64,000 nucleotides of DNA from Streptomyces sp. TS71-3 (GCF_018327685.1 NZ_BNEL01000003.1:2852001-2916000), one strand, 5' to 3'. Shown: positions 45,472-54,996, counted from the first letter of the stretch. A program made the numbers and translations. The notes: a model not told the origin generated them from the sequence alone.

Positions 45472-45657
45472 GCTATCCGAAAGCGGGTCGGTCGCATCCT
45501 CGGCGCTTGGTCAGGGCGGCAGCCGCGACACGAGCCAACTGCTCGGTCTGCCGCTGGGCGCGCATGCGGGGCAACCGGATCCGTCTGTCCCGATGTTGGA
45601 CGCTGCCACCCGCGGTGCCGGGCGGACCTCACTTGAGACATTCATCAGGAGCCGCAC

Positions 45658-46041
45658 ATGACATCGAGCGCCAAAGTCATCCGATACCTGATCGGTGGCC
45701 TGGTGATCGGGGCCTTCTGGTACATCAACCGTGGCAGGCCTCCGTTGGAGGGCGCGCTGCGCACCATCGCCGTCTTCGCGGCCGTGATGTTCATCTTGAA
45801 GGTGCGGCTCACGCGGAAGGGCATCGAGCTGCATCTGGGCCGGTTGATCGCGTACAAGGCCGTTCTGGTGGCGATCGCGGCCGTGGTCGAGCAGGGCCTC
45901 AAGGGATCCGTCGACAACGTCTCGCTCTACGTTTCCATCGGTCTCGCGCTCGCCGTGACGCTGCTCGGTCCGGTGGGTGACAGCCACTTCATCACACCGG
46001 GGTCGCAGAGTGCGCCGGTGGAGAACACCGAAGACGTCTGA
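45658..46041 (+). CDS. small integral membrane protein, unknown
   Basis: 127 aa with three to four hydrophobic segments (VIRYLIGGLVIGAFWYI; LRTIAVFAAVMFILKV; YKAVLVAIAAVVEQGL; VSLYVSIGLALAVTLLG) and a polar C-terminus. I do not recognise a family. ATG has CAGGAG at seven bases. A 64-codon frame upstream (45467-45661) ends on this ATG (ATGA overlap), but its start lies inside the promoter, so I do not call it. Same strand as the FAD monooxygenase 59 bases downstream. Confidence 0.7.
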   Translation: MTSSAKVIRYLIGGLVIGAFWYINRGRPPLEGALRTIAVFAAVMFILKVRLTRKGIELHLGRLIAYKAVLVAIAAVVEQGLKGSVDNVSLYVSIGLALAVTLLGPVGDSHFITPGSQSAPVENTEDV

Positions 46042-46100
46042 CAGGCGGCCGCACCACACGACCGGACGCCGATGCCAACACACCGTTCCAGGGACGGACC

Positions 46101-47303
46101 ATGACTGACACCCACCATCCCAACTCCCACCACCGCAGCGTCCTCGTCTCCGGCGCCAGCGTCGCCGGCCTGGCGATCGCCTGCCGGCTGCACCGCTACG
46201 GATTCCGTGTGACCGTCGTGGAGAAGTCGGACTCCGTGCGGGGCGGCGGGTACCCCATCGACATCCGTGGAGCCGCGTTGGAGGCGATACGGCGCATGGA
46301 GCTCCTGCCCCGGTTGCAGAAGGCCCACGTCGACACGCGCCGCATCACCTTCCTCGATGCCGACGGCGGCACCATTGCGGCGCTTCGTCCGGAAGCCGTG
46401 GCCGTCGGCGCCAACGAAGACATCGAAGTGCCGCGCGGTGATCTGACCGGAGCGCTGTACGAAGCCGTCCGTGACTCCGTCGAGTTCGTCTTCAACGACT
46501 CCATCGCCACGCTCGACGACGGCTCCGGTGGTGCGAGGGTGACCTTCCGCGGTGGCGCCCGCCGCACCTTCGACCTCGTCGTCGGCGCCGACGGAATCCA
46601 CTCCCACACCCGCGGCCTTGTCCTCGGGCCGGAGGAGCGGTTTCACCACTACCTCGGCCGATGCTTCGCGGGCTTCACCGTGCCCAACCCGCTCACGCTC
46701 TCGCACGAGGTCATGCTCTGGAGCGTTCCCGGCCGCACCGCGGCCCTCTACGCGGTCGGCTCCGGCGAACTCGTCCACGGGCTGCTCACCTTCGCCCACC
46801 CCGAACTGCCGTACGACGCCTTCCGTTCCCCCGAGAGGCAGTGCGACATGGTCGCCGAGGCTTTCCCGGAGACTGCCTGGGAGCTTCCGCGGATGGTCGC
46901 GGCGATGCACGCCGCCGACGACCTGTTCTTCGATGTCGTCAGCCAGATCCGGATGACCGAGTGGACCCGGGGCCGTGTCGCCCTGGTCGGCGACGCCGCC
47001 TACGCTCCTTCCTTCCTGACGGGCCAGGGCACCAGCCTCGCGCTCATCGGCGCCTACGTGCTCGCGCGCGAGCTGGCCACGTACGCCGACCACGTCGAGG
47101 CCTTCGCAGCCTATGAGAAAGCGATGAGACCCTTCGTGACGTTGAACCAGGGGCTTGTGGACGATGACGGCGCGGTGGCTCTCTTCCCCTCCACCGAAGA
47201 GGCCATCCAGCAGCGCAACACCACCCTGCGCTCCCTCGCCACCCTCCCCGCCGACAGACCGCCGGTCCCGTACAACGCCCTGCGCCTTCCCGATGACGCC
47301 TGA
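46101..47303 (+). CDS. FAD-dependent aromatic-type monooxygenase
   Basis: 400-aa group A flavoprotein monooxygenase (PHBH fold). FAD loop VLVSGASVAGLAIACRLHRYGFRVTVVEKS at the N-terminus, DG-type motif FDLVVGADGIHSHTR, and GD motif RVALVGDAAYAPSFLTGQGTS near residue 300. Similar to Tet(X)-like/FAD-binding-3 hydroxylases, so it may act on a phenolic or antibiotic substrate. Probably under the TetR gene upstream through the promoter at 45442. Confidence 0.88.
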   Translation: MTDTHHPNSHHRSVLVSGASVAGLAIACRLHRYGFRVTVVEKSDSVRGGGYPIDIRGAALEAIRRMELLPRLQKAHVDTRRITFLDADGGTIAALRPEAVAVGANEDIEVPRGDLTGALYEAVRDSVEFVFNDSIATLDDGSGGARVTFRGGARRTFDLVVGADGIHSHTRGLVLGPEERFHHYLGRCFAGFTVPNPLTLSHEVMLWSVPGRTAALYAVGSGELVHGLLTFAHPELPYDAFRSPERQCDMVAEAFPETAWELPRMVAAMHAADDLFFDVVSQIRMTEWTRGRVALVGDAAYAPSFLTGQGTSLALIGAYVLARELATYADHVEAFAAYEKAMRPFVTLNQGLVDDDGAVALFPSTEEAIQQRNTTLRSLATLPADRPPVPYNALRLPDDA

Positions 47304-47374
47304 GGAACCGCTGCCCGGGCTGCTCGTCCGGGACGACGGGGACCACCTATGAAACGACTGCTGCCCCGCGGCTC

Positions 47375-47572
47375 ATGGGCGTGCGGAACGGGCTGCTGGC
47401 ATCCGTCGCCGGGGCGGGTGCGGCGGCGGTGGCAGTCGACCCGGCGGGTGGATCGAACGCCGGACTGGTCGCGGTGGTGTGGTGCGCGGGCGCGGTCGCA
47501 GGCGGCCTGGTCACCGTGCTGGAGGACCTGATGAGCCTGTTCCGGCCCGTTGCCCCTTCCGTGACTGACTGA
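47375..47572 (+). CDS. small hydrophobic ORF, uncertain
   Basis: 65 aa, with hydrophobic stretches LLASVAGAGAAAVAV and GLVAVVWCAGAVAGGLVTVL. No family recognised and no clear ribosome site. It sits just before the broken TlpA gene and may be a small membrane protein or a remnant of that decayed cluster. Confidence 0.3.
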   Translation: MGVRNGLLASVAGAGAAAVAVDPAGGSNAGLVAVVWCAGAVAGGLVTVLEDLMSLFRPVAPSVTD

Positions 47573-47591
47573 GTGACTGAGTGACTGAGAG
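47561..47591. repeat. GTGACTGA short tandem repeat
   Basis: GTGACTGA occurs at 47561, 47573 and 47581 with an extra CTGA between, giving a microsatellite-like run just upstream of the broken TlpA gene. Confidence 0.75.
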
Positions 47592-47598
47592 GTACTGA

Positions 47599-48140
47599 AT
47601 GGCTGCTCTGACCTCGGCAGTGGTGCTCGTCGGCATCCTGTGCGTACTGGACCTGCTGCTCACCATCGGAGTGATCAAGAAGCTGCGCGAGTACGGCCCG
47701 GCCGGGCCTACGGGGGCGCCGGGCAAGGGGATGACACCGCTGCGCCCCGGAGAGGAACTGCCCGCCTTCACCGCCGTGGCGGAGGACGGCGCACTGGTCA
47801 GCCCGTCTCGCTGCCGGACGTGTCACTGATCGCCTTCCTTTCCCCGAACTGCGCGCCGTGCCGCACGAAGCTGCCCGAACTCGTCGCGTACGCGACCGCC
47901 GAGCCCGGTGGCCCGGACCGGATGCTGGCCGTGGTGGTCGGTGAACCGGAGGAGTGCGAGCGCTTCGTCCGGGAGCTGAGCCCGGTGGCCCGGGTGGTCG
48001 TGGAGCCGAAGGGCGGGCCGGTGTGCGCCGCCCTGCGCGTGGACGCGTTCCCCGCGACACTGCGCGTCCACGCGGACCGGGACCGTACAGTCGTTATCGG
48101 TCATGTGGTGGACCTGGCGCGGGAGGCGTCCCGGCGATGA
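47599..48140 (+). pseudogene. TlpA-like membrane-anchored thioredoxin, frameshifted
   Basis: The first frame (ATG 47599, GAGAGG upstream) encodes a membrane anchor TSAVVLVGILCVLDLLLTIG and the lead into a thioredoxin fold, but runs to a stop at 47829. From about 47800 the fold continues one frame away: PVSLPDVSLIAFLSPNCAPC then RTKLPELVAY ... VDAFPATLRVHADRDRT, ending at 48140. The redox motif is CAPC. A one-base insertion or two-base loss near 47795-47803 explains it. The 3' end overlaps the next start (ATGA). Confidence 0.8.
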
Positions 48141-48845
48141 GTCCGTCCGAGCCCGCCCGCCGGGGCGGGCTGCTGTTGGCCGCCACCCTGGCAGCCGGGG
48201 CCGCTCCGGTCGCGTTCGTGCTGTACGGCGTGCTGAGTCTGACCGCTGGTCCGCTCACGGTCGCCGCGGCGTGGCTGACCAAGTCGGTCCTGGACAACCT
48301 GGGATCGGACGCGGGGATGAGCGCGCTGCTCGTCCCGGCGCTCGGTCTCACGCTCGTCGGCGCCGTCGCCGCCCTGCTGCCGCATGTGTGCCGCTACCTG
48401 TCCGCGGAGGTGGACCGGCGTACCGCACTCCGCGCCGACGCCCGGCTCTTCACGAAGGCGGCGCTTCCCCGGGCTGGGCCGCTTCGAGGACCCGGACTTC
48501 CTCGACCGGCTGCAACTGGCCCGGCCGGGTGGCGGCCGCGTCCCCGCGCAGGTGATGAACGCGGTGCTCGGCCTGGCCAGATCCGCGATCACGGTCACCG
48601 GCTTCCTGGGTTCCCTGCTGGTGCTGAACCCGGTACTGACGATGCTGGTGGCCGCCGCCGGGGTGCCCACGCTCTGTGCGGAGGTCGCCCTTTCCCGTCG
48701 GCGGGCCGGCGTGGCCTGGCGGGTGGGGGCGACGGAGCGACGGGAGTGGTTCTACGCCGGTCTCCTGGCGGATGCCGAGGCGGCCAAGGAGGTGCGCCTC
48801 TTCGCCATCGGCGGCTTCCTGCGAGACCGCGGTCTGGCGGGAGGA
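48137..48845 (+). pseudogene. ABC transporter (membrane domain), frameshifted and truncated
   Basis: ATG 48137 starts an ABC exporter membrane domain (APVAFVLYGVLSLTAGPLTV, then YLSAEVDRRTALRADARLF). Near 48460-48480 the frame is lost and resumes one frame over as FPGLGRFEDPDFLDRLQLAR ... AITVTGFLGSLLVLNPVLTM ... AKEVRLFAIGGFLRDR. The gene then stops short at about 48840. The rest of the membrane domain and the whole ATPase domain are missing, replaced by an S26 peptidase tail. Confidence 0.8.
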
Positions 48846-49074
48846 CTGGCGCAGTCCGCTGATCGTGAAGAGGGTGGCAGCGGTGCCGGGGGAGCCGGTG
48901 CCGCCGCTCGCGGAGGGCCATGAGGGGCGGGTGCCGCCGGGCCGCGTGGTGCTCCTCGGCGACAACACCGCCGCCAGCGTGGACTCACGCCAGTTGGGCT
49001 TCTTTCCGCTGGGCGACGTACTCGGGGTGGTGACGCGGTCCCTACCCCGGCCCGAGGGTGCGGACCGCGGGTGA
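48832..49074 (+). pseudogene. S26 signal-peptidase C-terminal fragment
   Basis: Reads SPLIVKRVAAVPGEPVPPL ... VPPGRVVLLGDNTAASVDSR then QLGFFPLGDVLGVVTRSL, the Lys-general-base box and C-terminal boxes of an S26 (LepB-like) peptidase. The N-terminal part with the catalytic Ser is absent. It is joined out of frame to the truncated ABC gene, so one deletion probably removed everything between them. Confidence 0.75.
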
Positions 49075-49344
49075 GCTCCACTCGTCCGGTGGTTGTTCTC
49101 CGCGTCCGCCGCCCATGGGAACCGCACGGCCACACGGAGCGCGGACCGGAACTGCTTGCCCATCGTGAGCGAGCGCCCCGGTTCATGGCGGCGCATCACC
49201 CGACCGACCTCCCCCAGTCAAGAGCATGTGCGGGAGCCCCCTGTCGTCGAACGTGTCCGAAACGGGGCACACGCTGTGAACGTGCGCGGACAAGGCCGAA
49301 TTGCACGGGTGACCGATCACCATCCGCGGGGCCATGCTGACGCC

Positions 49345-50375
49345 ATGAGTCAGAGCGAAGGCTTCGCCAAGTTACCGCAGGAGCCACCGCAGCCGGCGTA
49401 CGCCAGGACCCCAGCCGAGTCACGGAGGCACTCCGCGCGCTGCGCATCAGGTCCGGGCTGACCTACCGCGAGCTGGAAGACCAGGCCGGCGCACGCACCG
49501 ACCCCCTCCCGGCCAGCACGATCGCGAGTACGCTCGGCCGCACCACCCTGCCCCGGGAACGGTTCGTGGAGGCATTCACCCGCGCCTGCGGCCTCGGCGA
49601 GGAAGAAGTGGGCAAGTGGCTCGCGGCACGCCACCGTATCGCCACCCACGTGCCCGCACCGACCGGGGACGATGCCGGTGGCGTACGCGGCACGCCGGTA
49701 TCGGCCGCTGGCGCCTCCGCCCCGGCGCACGCACCGCGGTGGCGTCGCATGGCCGGTCTGCTCGGTGCCGTGTGCATCGCCGCCGCGGGCACACTTGGTC
49801 TCGGCAGCCGGTTCCACGAGTCGGCACCGGGTGCCCTGCCCGCGATGCCGGTGACCGGGCTGCGCATGCTGGCCGTGGGGAGCTGGGCGCGTATCCACCC
49901 CGCTCGCACGCCCGAGCTCTGCGTCAACGAAGGAAGGGACCGCACCCGCCGCTACCAGACCGCTGTCGCCGCCCAACGGCCCTGCGAGGAGGCCGGTCTG
50001 CCGCAGGTGTACCTCGAACCGGTGGGCAAGAACACGGTGCAGATCCAGTGGCACCACCCGAAGTACGGCATCGGCTGCCTCACCGTCCTGTCGAAGGGGC
50101 CGGCGCGCAACCTGTTGGAACCCCGCGACGAGTGCGCCGACGACAACCAGGCCCGACAGTTCCGCATCGAGTCCTTCGGCCCGCGCACCACCGCACATCT
50201 CCTCATCCGTCCGGCCGTCACCGGTCAGTGCCTGAGCCTGCGCGACCAGGACACCGAGGAGGGCACGGAGATCGTTCAGGGCCGCTGTTCCGGCGCCGCC
50301 GACCAGGATTTCCAGATCGAACTGATCCCGCCTCCGGGCACCGTTGCCGCACCGAAGAAATCCGGCACGAACTGA
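49345..50375 (+). pseudogene. HTH-transmembrane-ricin-like protein, frameshifted
   Basis: ATG 49345 opens a short frame (MSQSEGFAKLPQEPPQ...). From about 49400 the family text continues one frame away: VTEALRALRIRSGLTYRELE then FVEAFTRACGLGEEEVGKWL (HTH-like domain), a membrane segment AGLLGAVCIAAAGTLGLG, and an outside domain with paired Cys and TGQCLSLRDQDTEEGTEIVQ that resembles a ricin-type lectin repeat. The second frame has no usable start before GTG 49566. Either a real frameshift or a sequencing error near 49395-49410. Confidence 0.65.
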
Positions 50376-50377
50376 AT

Positions 50378-50911
50378 CCGGCGACCCGGCCCCGCTTGGT
50401 GGTGCTCACCACCTACGAGAACGACGCGGACATCCTGCGGGCGGTGGAGGCCGGCGCCACCGGATACCTGTTGAAGGATGCCGGGCGGAGCGATCTGGCC
50501 GGTGCGATCCGCGAGGCGGCGCGCGGGAAGACGGTGCTCGCCCCGGCCATCGCGGCGCGGCTCGTGTCACGGATGCGTTCACCCGTCGACCTGACCCCGC
50601 GCGAGATCGAGGTGCTGCGCCTGGTCGGCGCGGGCCGGACGAACGCGGAGATCGGCCGGGAGCTGCTCGTCAGCGAGGCGACGGTGAAGACGCACCTGCT
50701 GCGGACGTTCGGGAAGCTGGGCGTCTCGGACCGTACAGCGGCGGTCACCGTGGCGCTGCAGCGCGGCATCTCCCACCGTGCTGTCCGCGGTAAGAGGGTG
50801 GCGGCACGCCGTTCATCGGTAGAAGTGCAGATGGAAAAGTGCGGATGGCTCCGCCACGAACACTGCCGAAAAGCCCAGATGGGACCACGGCCCGCAAGCT
50901 CGCCCGGATGA
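50378..50911 (+). pseudogene. 5'-truncated NarL-type response regulator
   Basis: Begins inside a receiver domain (RPRLVVLTTYENDADILRAV, then EAGATGYLLKDAGRSDL) and carries a complete LuxR helix-turn-helix (LTPREIEVLRLVGAGRTNAE, then LLVSEATVKTHLLRTFGKLG). The first ~75 residues of the receiver, including the phospho-acceptor Asp, are missing. It abuts the previous gene's stop directly, as expected for a deletion junction. The tail after ~50790 is not family-like. Confidence 0.78.
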
Positions 50912-51194
50912 TCCGTGAGGCTTTCGCGCACGTCGGCGATCACCCGCACTCATGTGGCCGGCATCGTTGACTTCCTACGCTGCACAGGTTTTGACCAGCG
51001 CGGATGGACTTCTCGGCACGCACAACGCCCTCTCCAGCATGGAGCTGGCCGTGCCGGGGCCCAGCCTCCGATCACGTCTCGCAGGACACGCACCCGCCGC
51101 GCCCGACTCGGGCACATGCCGGAGGCGGGCGCAATCGGTGAAGGGCCAGTGGCTGTATCTTGCTCAACGCCGCAGGTCGATCGCAGTTGTCCTG

Positions 51195-53306
51195 TTATGC
51201 GCCGGTGTGAAGAGCCTTCATGAGCATCCGCGTGTCCGAGGTGCCGAGGCGTACGAACATCGGCACTTGGGCAAGGTCTGCCCCGTAGGCCCGCAAGGTG
51301 GTGGGGCCATGGACCGTGCGATGGTGCAACACGTCGTACCACTGTCCCGCCGGCACGTCGACGTCCCGCGCAGTGGTGTCGCTGTCGACCGGCGCGGCCA
51401 GCAAGGAATCACCAAGTAGCCATTCGTTGCTGAGGGTGTAGCTTGCCTTGTCCTCGTGGAAGTCGAAGAAGATCGGCTTCATGATGGGATCGCCGGTCTT
51501 CACGGCCGCATGCGCCTGCTCGAGGATGTAGGGGGCCAGGCGTTCGTGGAGCGTCATCGCCGCCCGGTACAGGTCGATCGTCTCCTGGTCGTATCGTGCG
51601 TTGGCCGGTGACGTGGAGGCGTACTCCAACGGCATGAGGGCGGCGGCCTGGGCCCACCGGATCAGGACCTGCTTGGTGGGCGGGTCCTCGGGTGCGCCGG
51701 ACGAGCCCCCGATCATGTCGGTCTCCACGAAGGGATAGCCGACGGTGCTGAGGGAGAGGACCTGGGCAAGAGCTGCCTGGTAAGAGTGCCAGTCGGTGCC
51801 CTTGTCGTTGTCCCGCATCGCGTAGCCGTAGCGCTGGGTGCCGGTCCAGGCAGCGGTGAGTCCGAGTCCCTCCATGTCGAAATCGTTGGCGAACTCGTGG
51901 GCGAGTTCGAGGTAGTCGCGGGTCGTGTACCCCGGGTCGGGCTCACACGAGGGGTCGTAGAACCGGGTGTCGAACTTGAAGCCCTGGACGTCGTAGGTGG
52001 ACATGAGGTCGTGCATGATGCCGCTGAACCAGGCCCGGGCCTCCGGGTTCGCCAAGTCGACGATTCCCGCTCCCTGCTCCCCGTTCCACCACGGCACCAG
52101 GCACACATCGTCCGGGTTCGACTTCGACTTGAAGAAAAAGCCGTGGTCCTTGGCGTAGTCGTAGTTCTTCGTTCCCTTGTTGATCCACATCGTCATCCAC
52201 AGCCCCAGGTCGAAGCCGAGTTTGTGGACCTCGGCCGACATGGCCTTCGGGTCGGGGAACTTGTCGCTGTCGAAGGTGTAGTCCCCGTAGTTGCCGTTCC
52301 ATCCGTCGTCGATCTGGACGGCGTGACCCGGGATGTGGTGGGACGCCAGTTGACGCACATAGGTGAGGAAGCCGTCCTGGGTGACGCCCGTGCCGAACTC
52401 GGCCCAGCTGTTCCAGGTCGGGGTGCGGAAGTAGTCGTCAGGGTCGTCGATGGTCTGGGGTGTTCCCGCGATGGCGACGTAGTCGTCGTACACGGACCGC
52501 GGCGTGGACTCGACGAAGACCGTGCTGTCGTAGGTGTTCGTCCCGGTCACAGTGAAGCTGCCCAGCCCGCTTTGACCGTGGTTGATCTGCACGTTCATGT
52601 CGTTGTTGGTGTCGACCCAGAGTCCGGCCGCACTGGACGTGTACCAGAACGGGTTGTTCCTGTCGTGCGAGGAGGGCCCCATTGCCTGGTTGTCGACGTC
52701 GCCCGCGTCGAGTGGCCAGGGCTGATCTGTGATGGGACCACCCTGCGGAGTCGTGGTCAGTCCCTGCCCGTACCAGTGGCCCGCGGAGGACAGGACGTAG
52801 TTCTCGCCGACGGCACTGACCGGGCCGGCACCGTCTCCCGTGACCGTCCAGGCATCTCGGTACTGGCCTGCCTGAGGGGTGAGGTTGTAGGTGACGTGGT
52901 AGCCCGGGTCGGTGGTCGCCAGCGAGAGGGTGAGCTTTCCCTGGGTCCAACGGGAGCCGGTGACACGTGTCGCCGCATACGTCGAGTCCCCGGCCGTAAA
53001 CGTCACCGGTGACGAGGACGCCGAGCTGGACCGGGTCGTTGTGGCCAGGACTGTCCGACCTCCGCGGCTGGCGGTGATCTGGAAGGGATCCTTGTGCACC
53101 GTGATCGTGTAGGCGGGGGAACCCTGTTGGGCCGGTTCCGTGATCGTGATGGTGTCCGTCGCCTGCGTGACCTGGGCTGAGTCTGGAGCGGTAGCCACCG
53201 GAGCCGCAGTCGCCGAACCTCCTGCGAGCAGGGAGACGGAAAGCAGGAGAATACTCAGCAATCCGGCGATCACGGGCGTGGAGGGCCGACATCGTGCGGT
53301 GGACAT
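51195..53306 (-). CDS. secreted glycoside hydrolase family 31 enzyme
   Basis: 703-aa exported glycosidase. Signal peptide PVIAGLLSILLLSVSLLAGGSATAAP (cut near 37), a beta-sandwich N-domain, then the GH31 barrel: HAVQIDDGWNGNYGDYTFD, LGLWMTMWINKG, nucleophile region VQGFKFDTRFYDP and C-terminal FDFHEDKASYTLSNEWLLGDSLLAAPV. ATG 53306 chosen because it starts the signal peptide. Exact specificity (alpha-glucosidase, xylosidase or galactosidase types all occur in GH31) is not readable. It is divergent from the PTS operon, so its product may feed that uptake system. Confidence 0.87.
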   Translation of the reverse strand: MSTARCRPSTPVIAGLLSILLLSVSLLAGGSATAAPVATAPDSAQVTQATDTITITEPAQQGSPAYTITVHKDPFQITASRGGRTVLATTTRSSSASSSPVTFTAGDSTYAATRVTGSRWTQGKLTLSLATTDPGYHVTYNLTPQAGQYRDAWTVTGDGAGPVSAVGENYVLSSAGHWYGQGLTTTPQGGPITDQPWPLDAGDVDNQAMGPSSHDRNNPFWYTSSAAGLWVDTNNDMNVQINHGQSGLGSFTVTGTNTYDSTVFVESTPRSVYDDYVAIAGTPQTIDDPDDYFRTPTWNSWAEFGTGVTQDGFLTYVRQLASHHIPGHAVQIDDGWNGNYGDYTFDSDKFPDPKAMSAEVHKLGFDLGLWMTMWINKGTKNYDYAKDHGFFFKSKSNPDDVCLVPWWNGEQGAGIVDLANPEARAWFSGIMHDLMSTYDVQGFKFDTRFYDPSCEPDPGYTTRDYLELAHEFANDFDMEGLGLTAAWTGTQRYGYAMRDNDKGTDWHSYQAALAQVLSLSTVGYPFVETDMIGGSSGAPEDPPTKQVLIRWAQAAALMPLEYASTSPANARYDQETIDLYRAAMTLHERLAPYILEQAHAAVKTGDPIMKPIFFDFHEDKASYTLSNEWLLGDSLLAAPVDSDTTARDVDVPAGQWYDVLHHRTVHGPTTLRAYGADLAQVPMFVRLGTSDTRMLMKALHTGA

Positions 53307-53486
53307 TGACCACCAGCCTCTCGCGCAAACGTGCACGCGCCTGAACGTATGTGACCAGTCTTGCGGGACCATAACTCGCGTTCATGCAGGGATCAACACC
53401 CCCATGCGCGTACTGAGTTCGACAGGCGGCGGGCGTGCGGCGGTCCGCGGGCCCAGGCGGTGCTCCGACGAGGGTGTCCGCCGCTG

Positions 53487-53570
53487 GGCGTGCGGATCAT
53501 CAGGATGCCCGTACAGCCGTCTCGGGCGAACACGTTCGCGGAGCGGCGTGGCGCGTGGACCCTTGCGCGG
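53487..53570 (+). mobile_element. integrase-core remnant
   Basis: Reads GVRIIRMPVQPSRANTFAER, which matches the conserved rve integrase text (IRTPVQAPRANAFAER) before similarity is lost. No start or other part remains. Confidence 0.55.
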
Positions 53571-53767
53571 TTCGGGGGGCCCGGCATGACCACCGGATCC
53601 CTCGTCGGCGGCCGTCACGTGACGGAAAGGCCGTGGCCCGACTGATCGGCGAGCACTGCTCCGAGACGCCTGCTCACCAACGAACGCTCAGGTCAGCACG
53701 CATCTGACTGCTGTGCACCTCCGCGACTGCGTCGGCGACGGAGGAGTGGCCTCCCCTCAGGGCAATG

Positions 53768-53780
53768 TTAGTAAAACTAA
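53768..53780. promoter_or_regulatory. TTAGTAAAACTAA palindrome before PTS operon
   Basis: TTAGT-AAA-ACTAA is a perfect 5-bp dyad in AT-rich DNA 45 bases before the EIIA start, flanked by ATTAAC. The composition resembles operators of ROK- or GntR-type sugar repressors. No regulator gene is adjacent. Confidence 0.55.
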
Positions 53781-53824
53781 TTAACGGATTGACGGCTGAT
53801 TTTGTATGCCGTATGCATTTGCAC

Positions 53825-54241
53825 ATGTCACTGGTACTGGTCGTGTGTCACGGTGATCTCGCCCCCGCACTCGTCGACACCGCTCGGATGATCGTGGGGG
53901 ATGCCGGACGTGTGACACCAGTCCGCTTCACCCCTGGCATGGGTCCCGACGAACTGACCGAAGCCGTGGAAGCGACTCTCCGGTCGGAGGCCGACGGGCC
54001 TGTTCCACCGTTGATCCTCACTGACCTGGTCGGCGGCACGCCTGCCCGGATCGCGGCGACCATGACCGCGGCCGGACGGGCGGAGACCGTTGCCGGCGTC
54101 AATCTCTCGATGCTGGTCGAGGTCCTACTCGCCGATGCGGCACAACCCGCCGCGGAACTCGCGGCCATCGCCGTACGGGCCGGCAGTGACGGTGTCCAGG
54201 ACCTCGGCCGGACCCTTCGCGATCAGGGAGTCCTGCCATGA
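53825..54241 (+). CDS. PTS EIIA, mannose family
   Basis: 138-aa mannose-family EIIA. Phospho-accepting His is H9 in LVLVVCHGDLAPALVDTARM; PPLILTDLVGGTPARIAATM and AGVNLSMLVEVLL are family blocks. It passes phosphate from HPr to EIIB. ATG 53825 chosen; longer starts (53765, 53813) would fuse an AT-rich leader. Its stop overlaps the EIIC ATG. Confidence 0.88.
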   Translation: MSLVLVVCHGDLAPALVDTARMIVGDAGRVTPVRFTPGMGPDELTEAVEATLRSEADGPVPPLILTDLVGGTPARIAATMTAAGRAETVAGVNLSMLVEVLLADAAQPAAELAAIAVRAGSDGVQDLGRTLRDQGVLP

Positions 54242-54981
54242 GCGCGCTTCAGGCCCTCTTGGGAGCTGTTGTCGTCGGTCTCGCCTACATAGCACGGCGC
54301 ATCGGCGGTGATCCGCAGCTAGAACGCCCCATCATCCTCGGCCCGGTCATCGGACTGATCCTCGGCGACCTGCACAGCGGTGTCATCGTCGGCGGCACCC
54401 TGGAACTCATCTTCATCGGCGCCGCTCCGTTCGGCGGCACCGCGCCGCCCAACGTTGCGATCGCCACCGCCGTGGGTACGGCGTTCGCGGTGGAGAGTCA
54501 CCAGGGCGTCCAAGCCGCACTGCTGGCGGCGGTCCCCGCCGCAGTGGTGGGTACGCTCTTCGAGCTGTTCGCCAAGACCAGTTGCTCGTTCCTGGTCCAC
54601 CCGGCCGACAGGGCGGCCGAGTCGGCGTCCGGATCCCGCATCATGGGGATCGTCTGGACCGCCAACGCCATCCACTTCCTCGCCTACGCCGTCCCGACGT
54701 TCCTCGCTTTGTACTTCGGATCCGGCGCGGTCAACTCCATCAGCCACGCCTTGGACGGCGACGTCGGCAACGGTCTCAACGCCGCCGCCGCGATCCTGCC
54801 CGCGGTCGGCTTCGGCATCCTCCTGTCGGCGCTCTACACCAAGAGGCTCTTCCCGATATTCGTCATCGGGTTCCTCATCGCCGTCTACACCAAGTTCACC
54901 GTCATCGGCGTCGGACTGCTGGCCACGGCGGTGGTGCTCGTGATCATGTTCCGTAACCGGTCCACCACGCAGACGTCCTAA
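54238..54981 (+). CDS. PTS EIIC, mannose family
   Basis: 247-aa membrane channel component: PIILGPVIGLILGDLHSGVI then VGGTLELIFIGAAPFGGTAPPNVAIATAVGTAFA is the EIIC-Man signature, with several hydrophobic segments to the C-terminus. Coupled to EIIA by an ATGA overlap. It forms the substrate path with EIID. Confidence 0.92.
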   Translation: MSALQALLGAVVVGLAYIARRIGGDPQLERPIILGPVIGLILGDLHSGVIVGGTLELIFIGAAPFGGTAPPNVAIATAVGTAFAVESHQGVQAALLAAVPAAVVGTLFELFAKTSCSFLVHPADRAAESASGSRIMGIVWTANAIHFLAYAVPTFLALYFGSGAVNSISHALDGDVGNGLNAAAAILPAVGFGILLSALYTKRLFPIFVIGFLIAVYTKFTVIGVGLLATAVVLVIMFRNRSTTQTS

Positions 54982-54996
54982 CCGGAAGGCAACGAG

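Larger units (their letters stand above)
53307..53824. other. divergent intergenic with integrase scrap and PTS promoter
   Basis: 518 bases between the GH31 start and the EIIA gene. Apart from an integrase-like scrap (53487-53570) I see no gene. The last ~60 bases are strikingly AT-rich for this genome and hold a palindrome (53768-53780), so the PTS promoter is probably here. Confidence 0.5.

Noticed and set aside
45467..45661. 64-codon frame whose stop overlaps the ATG of the membrane protein gene (ATGA)
   Set aside because: Its ATG lies inside the -10 box of the near-consensus promoter, so that promoter cannot transcribe the start; no family similarity or ribosome site.
49615..50375. Possibility that the HTH-membrane protein simply starts at GTG 49566
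   Set aside because: This would cut away most of the HTH-like domain that is readable upstream in the same frame; a frameshift from ATG 49345 explains the text better.
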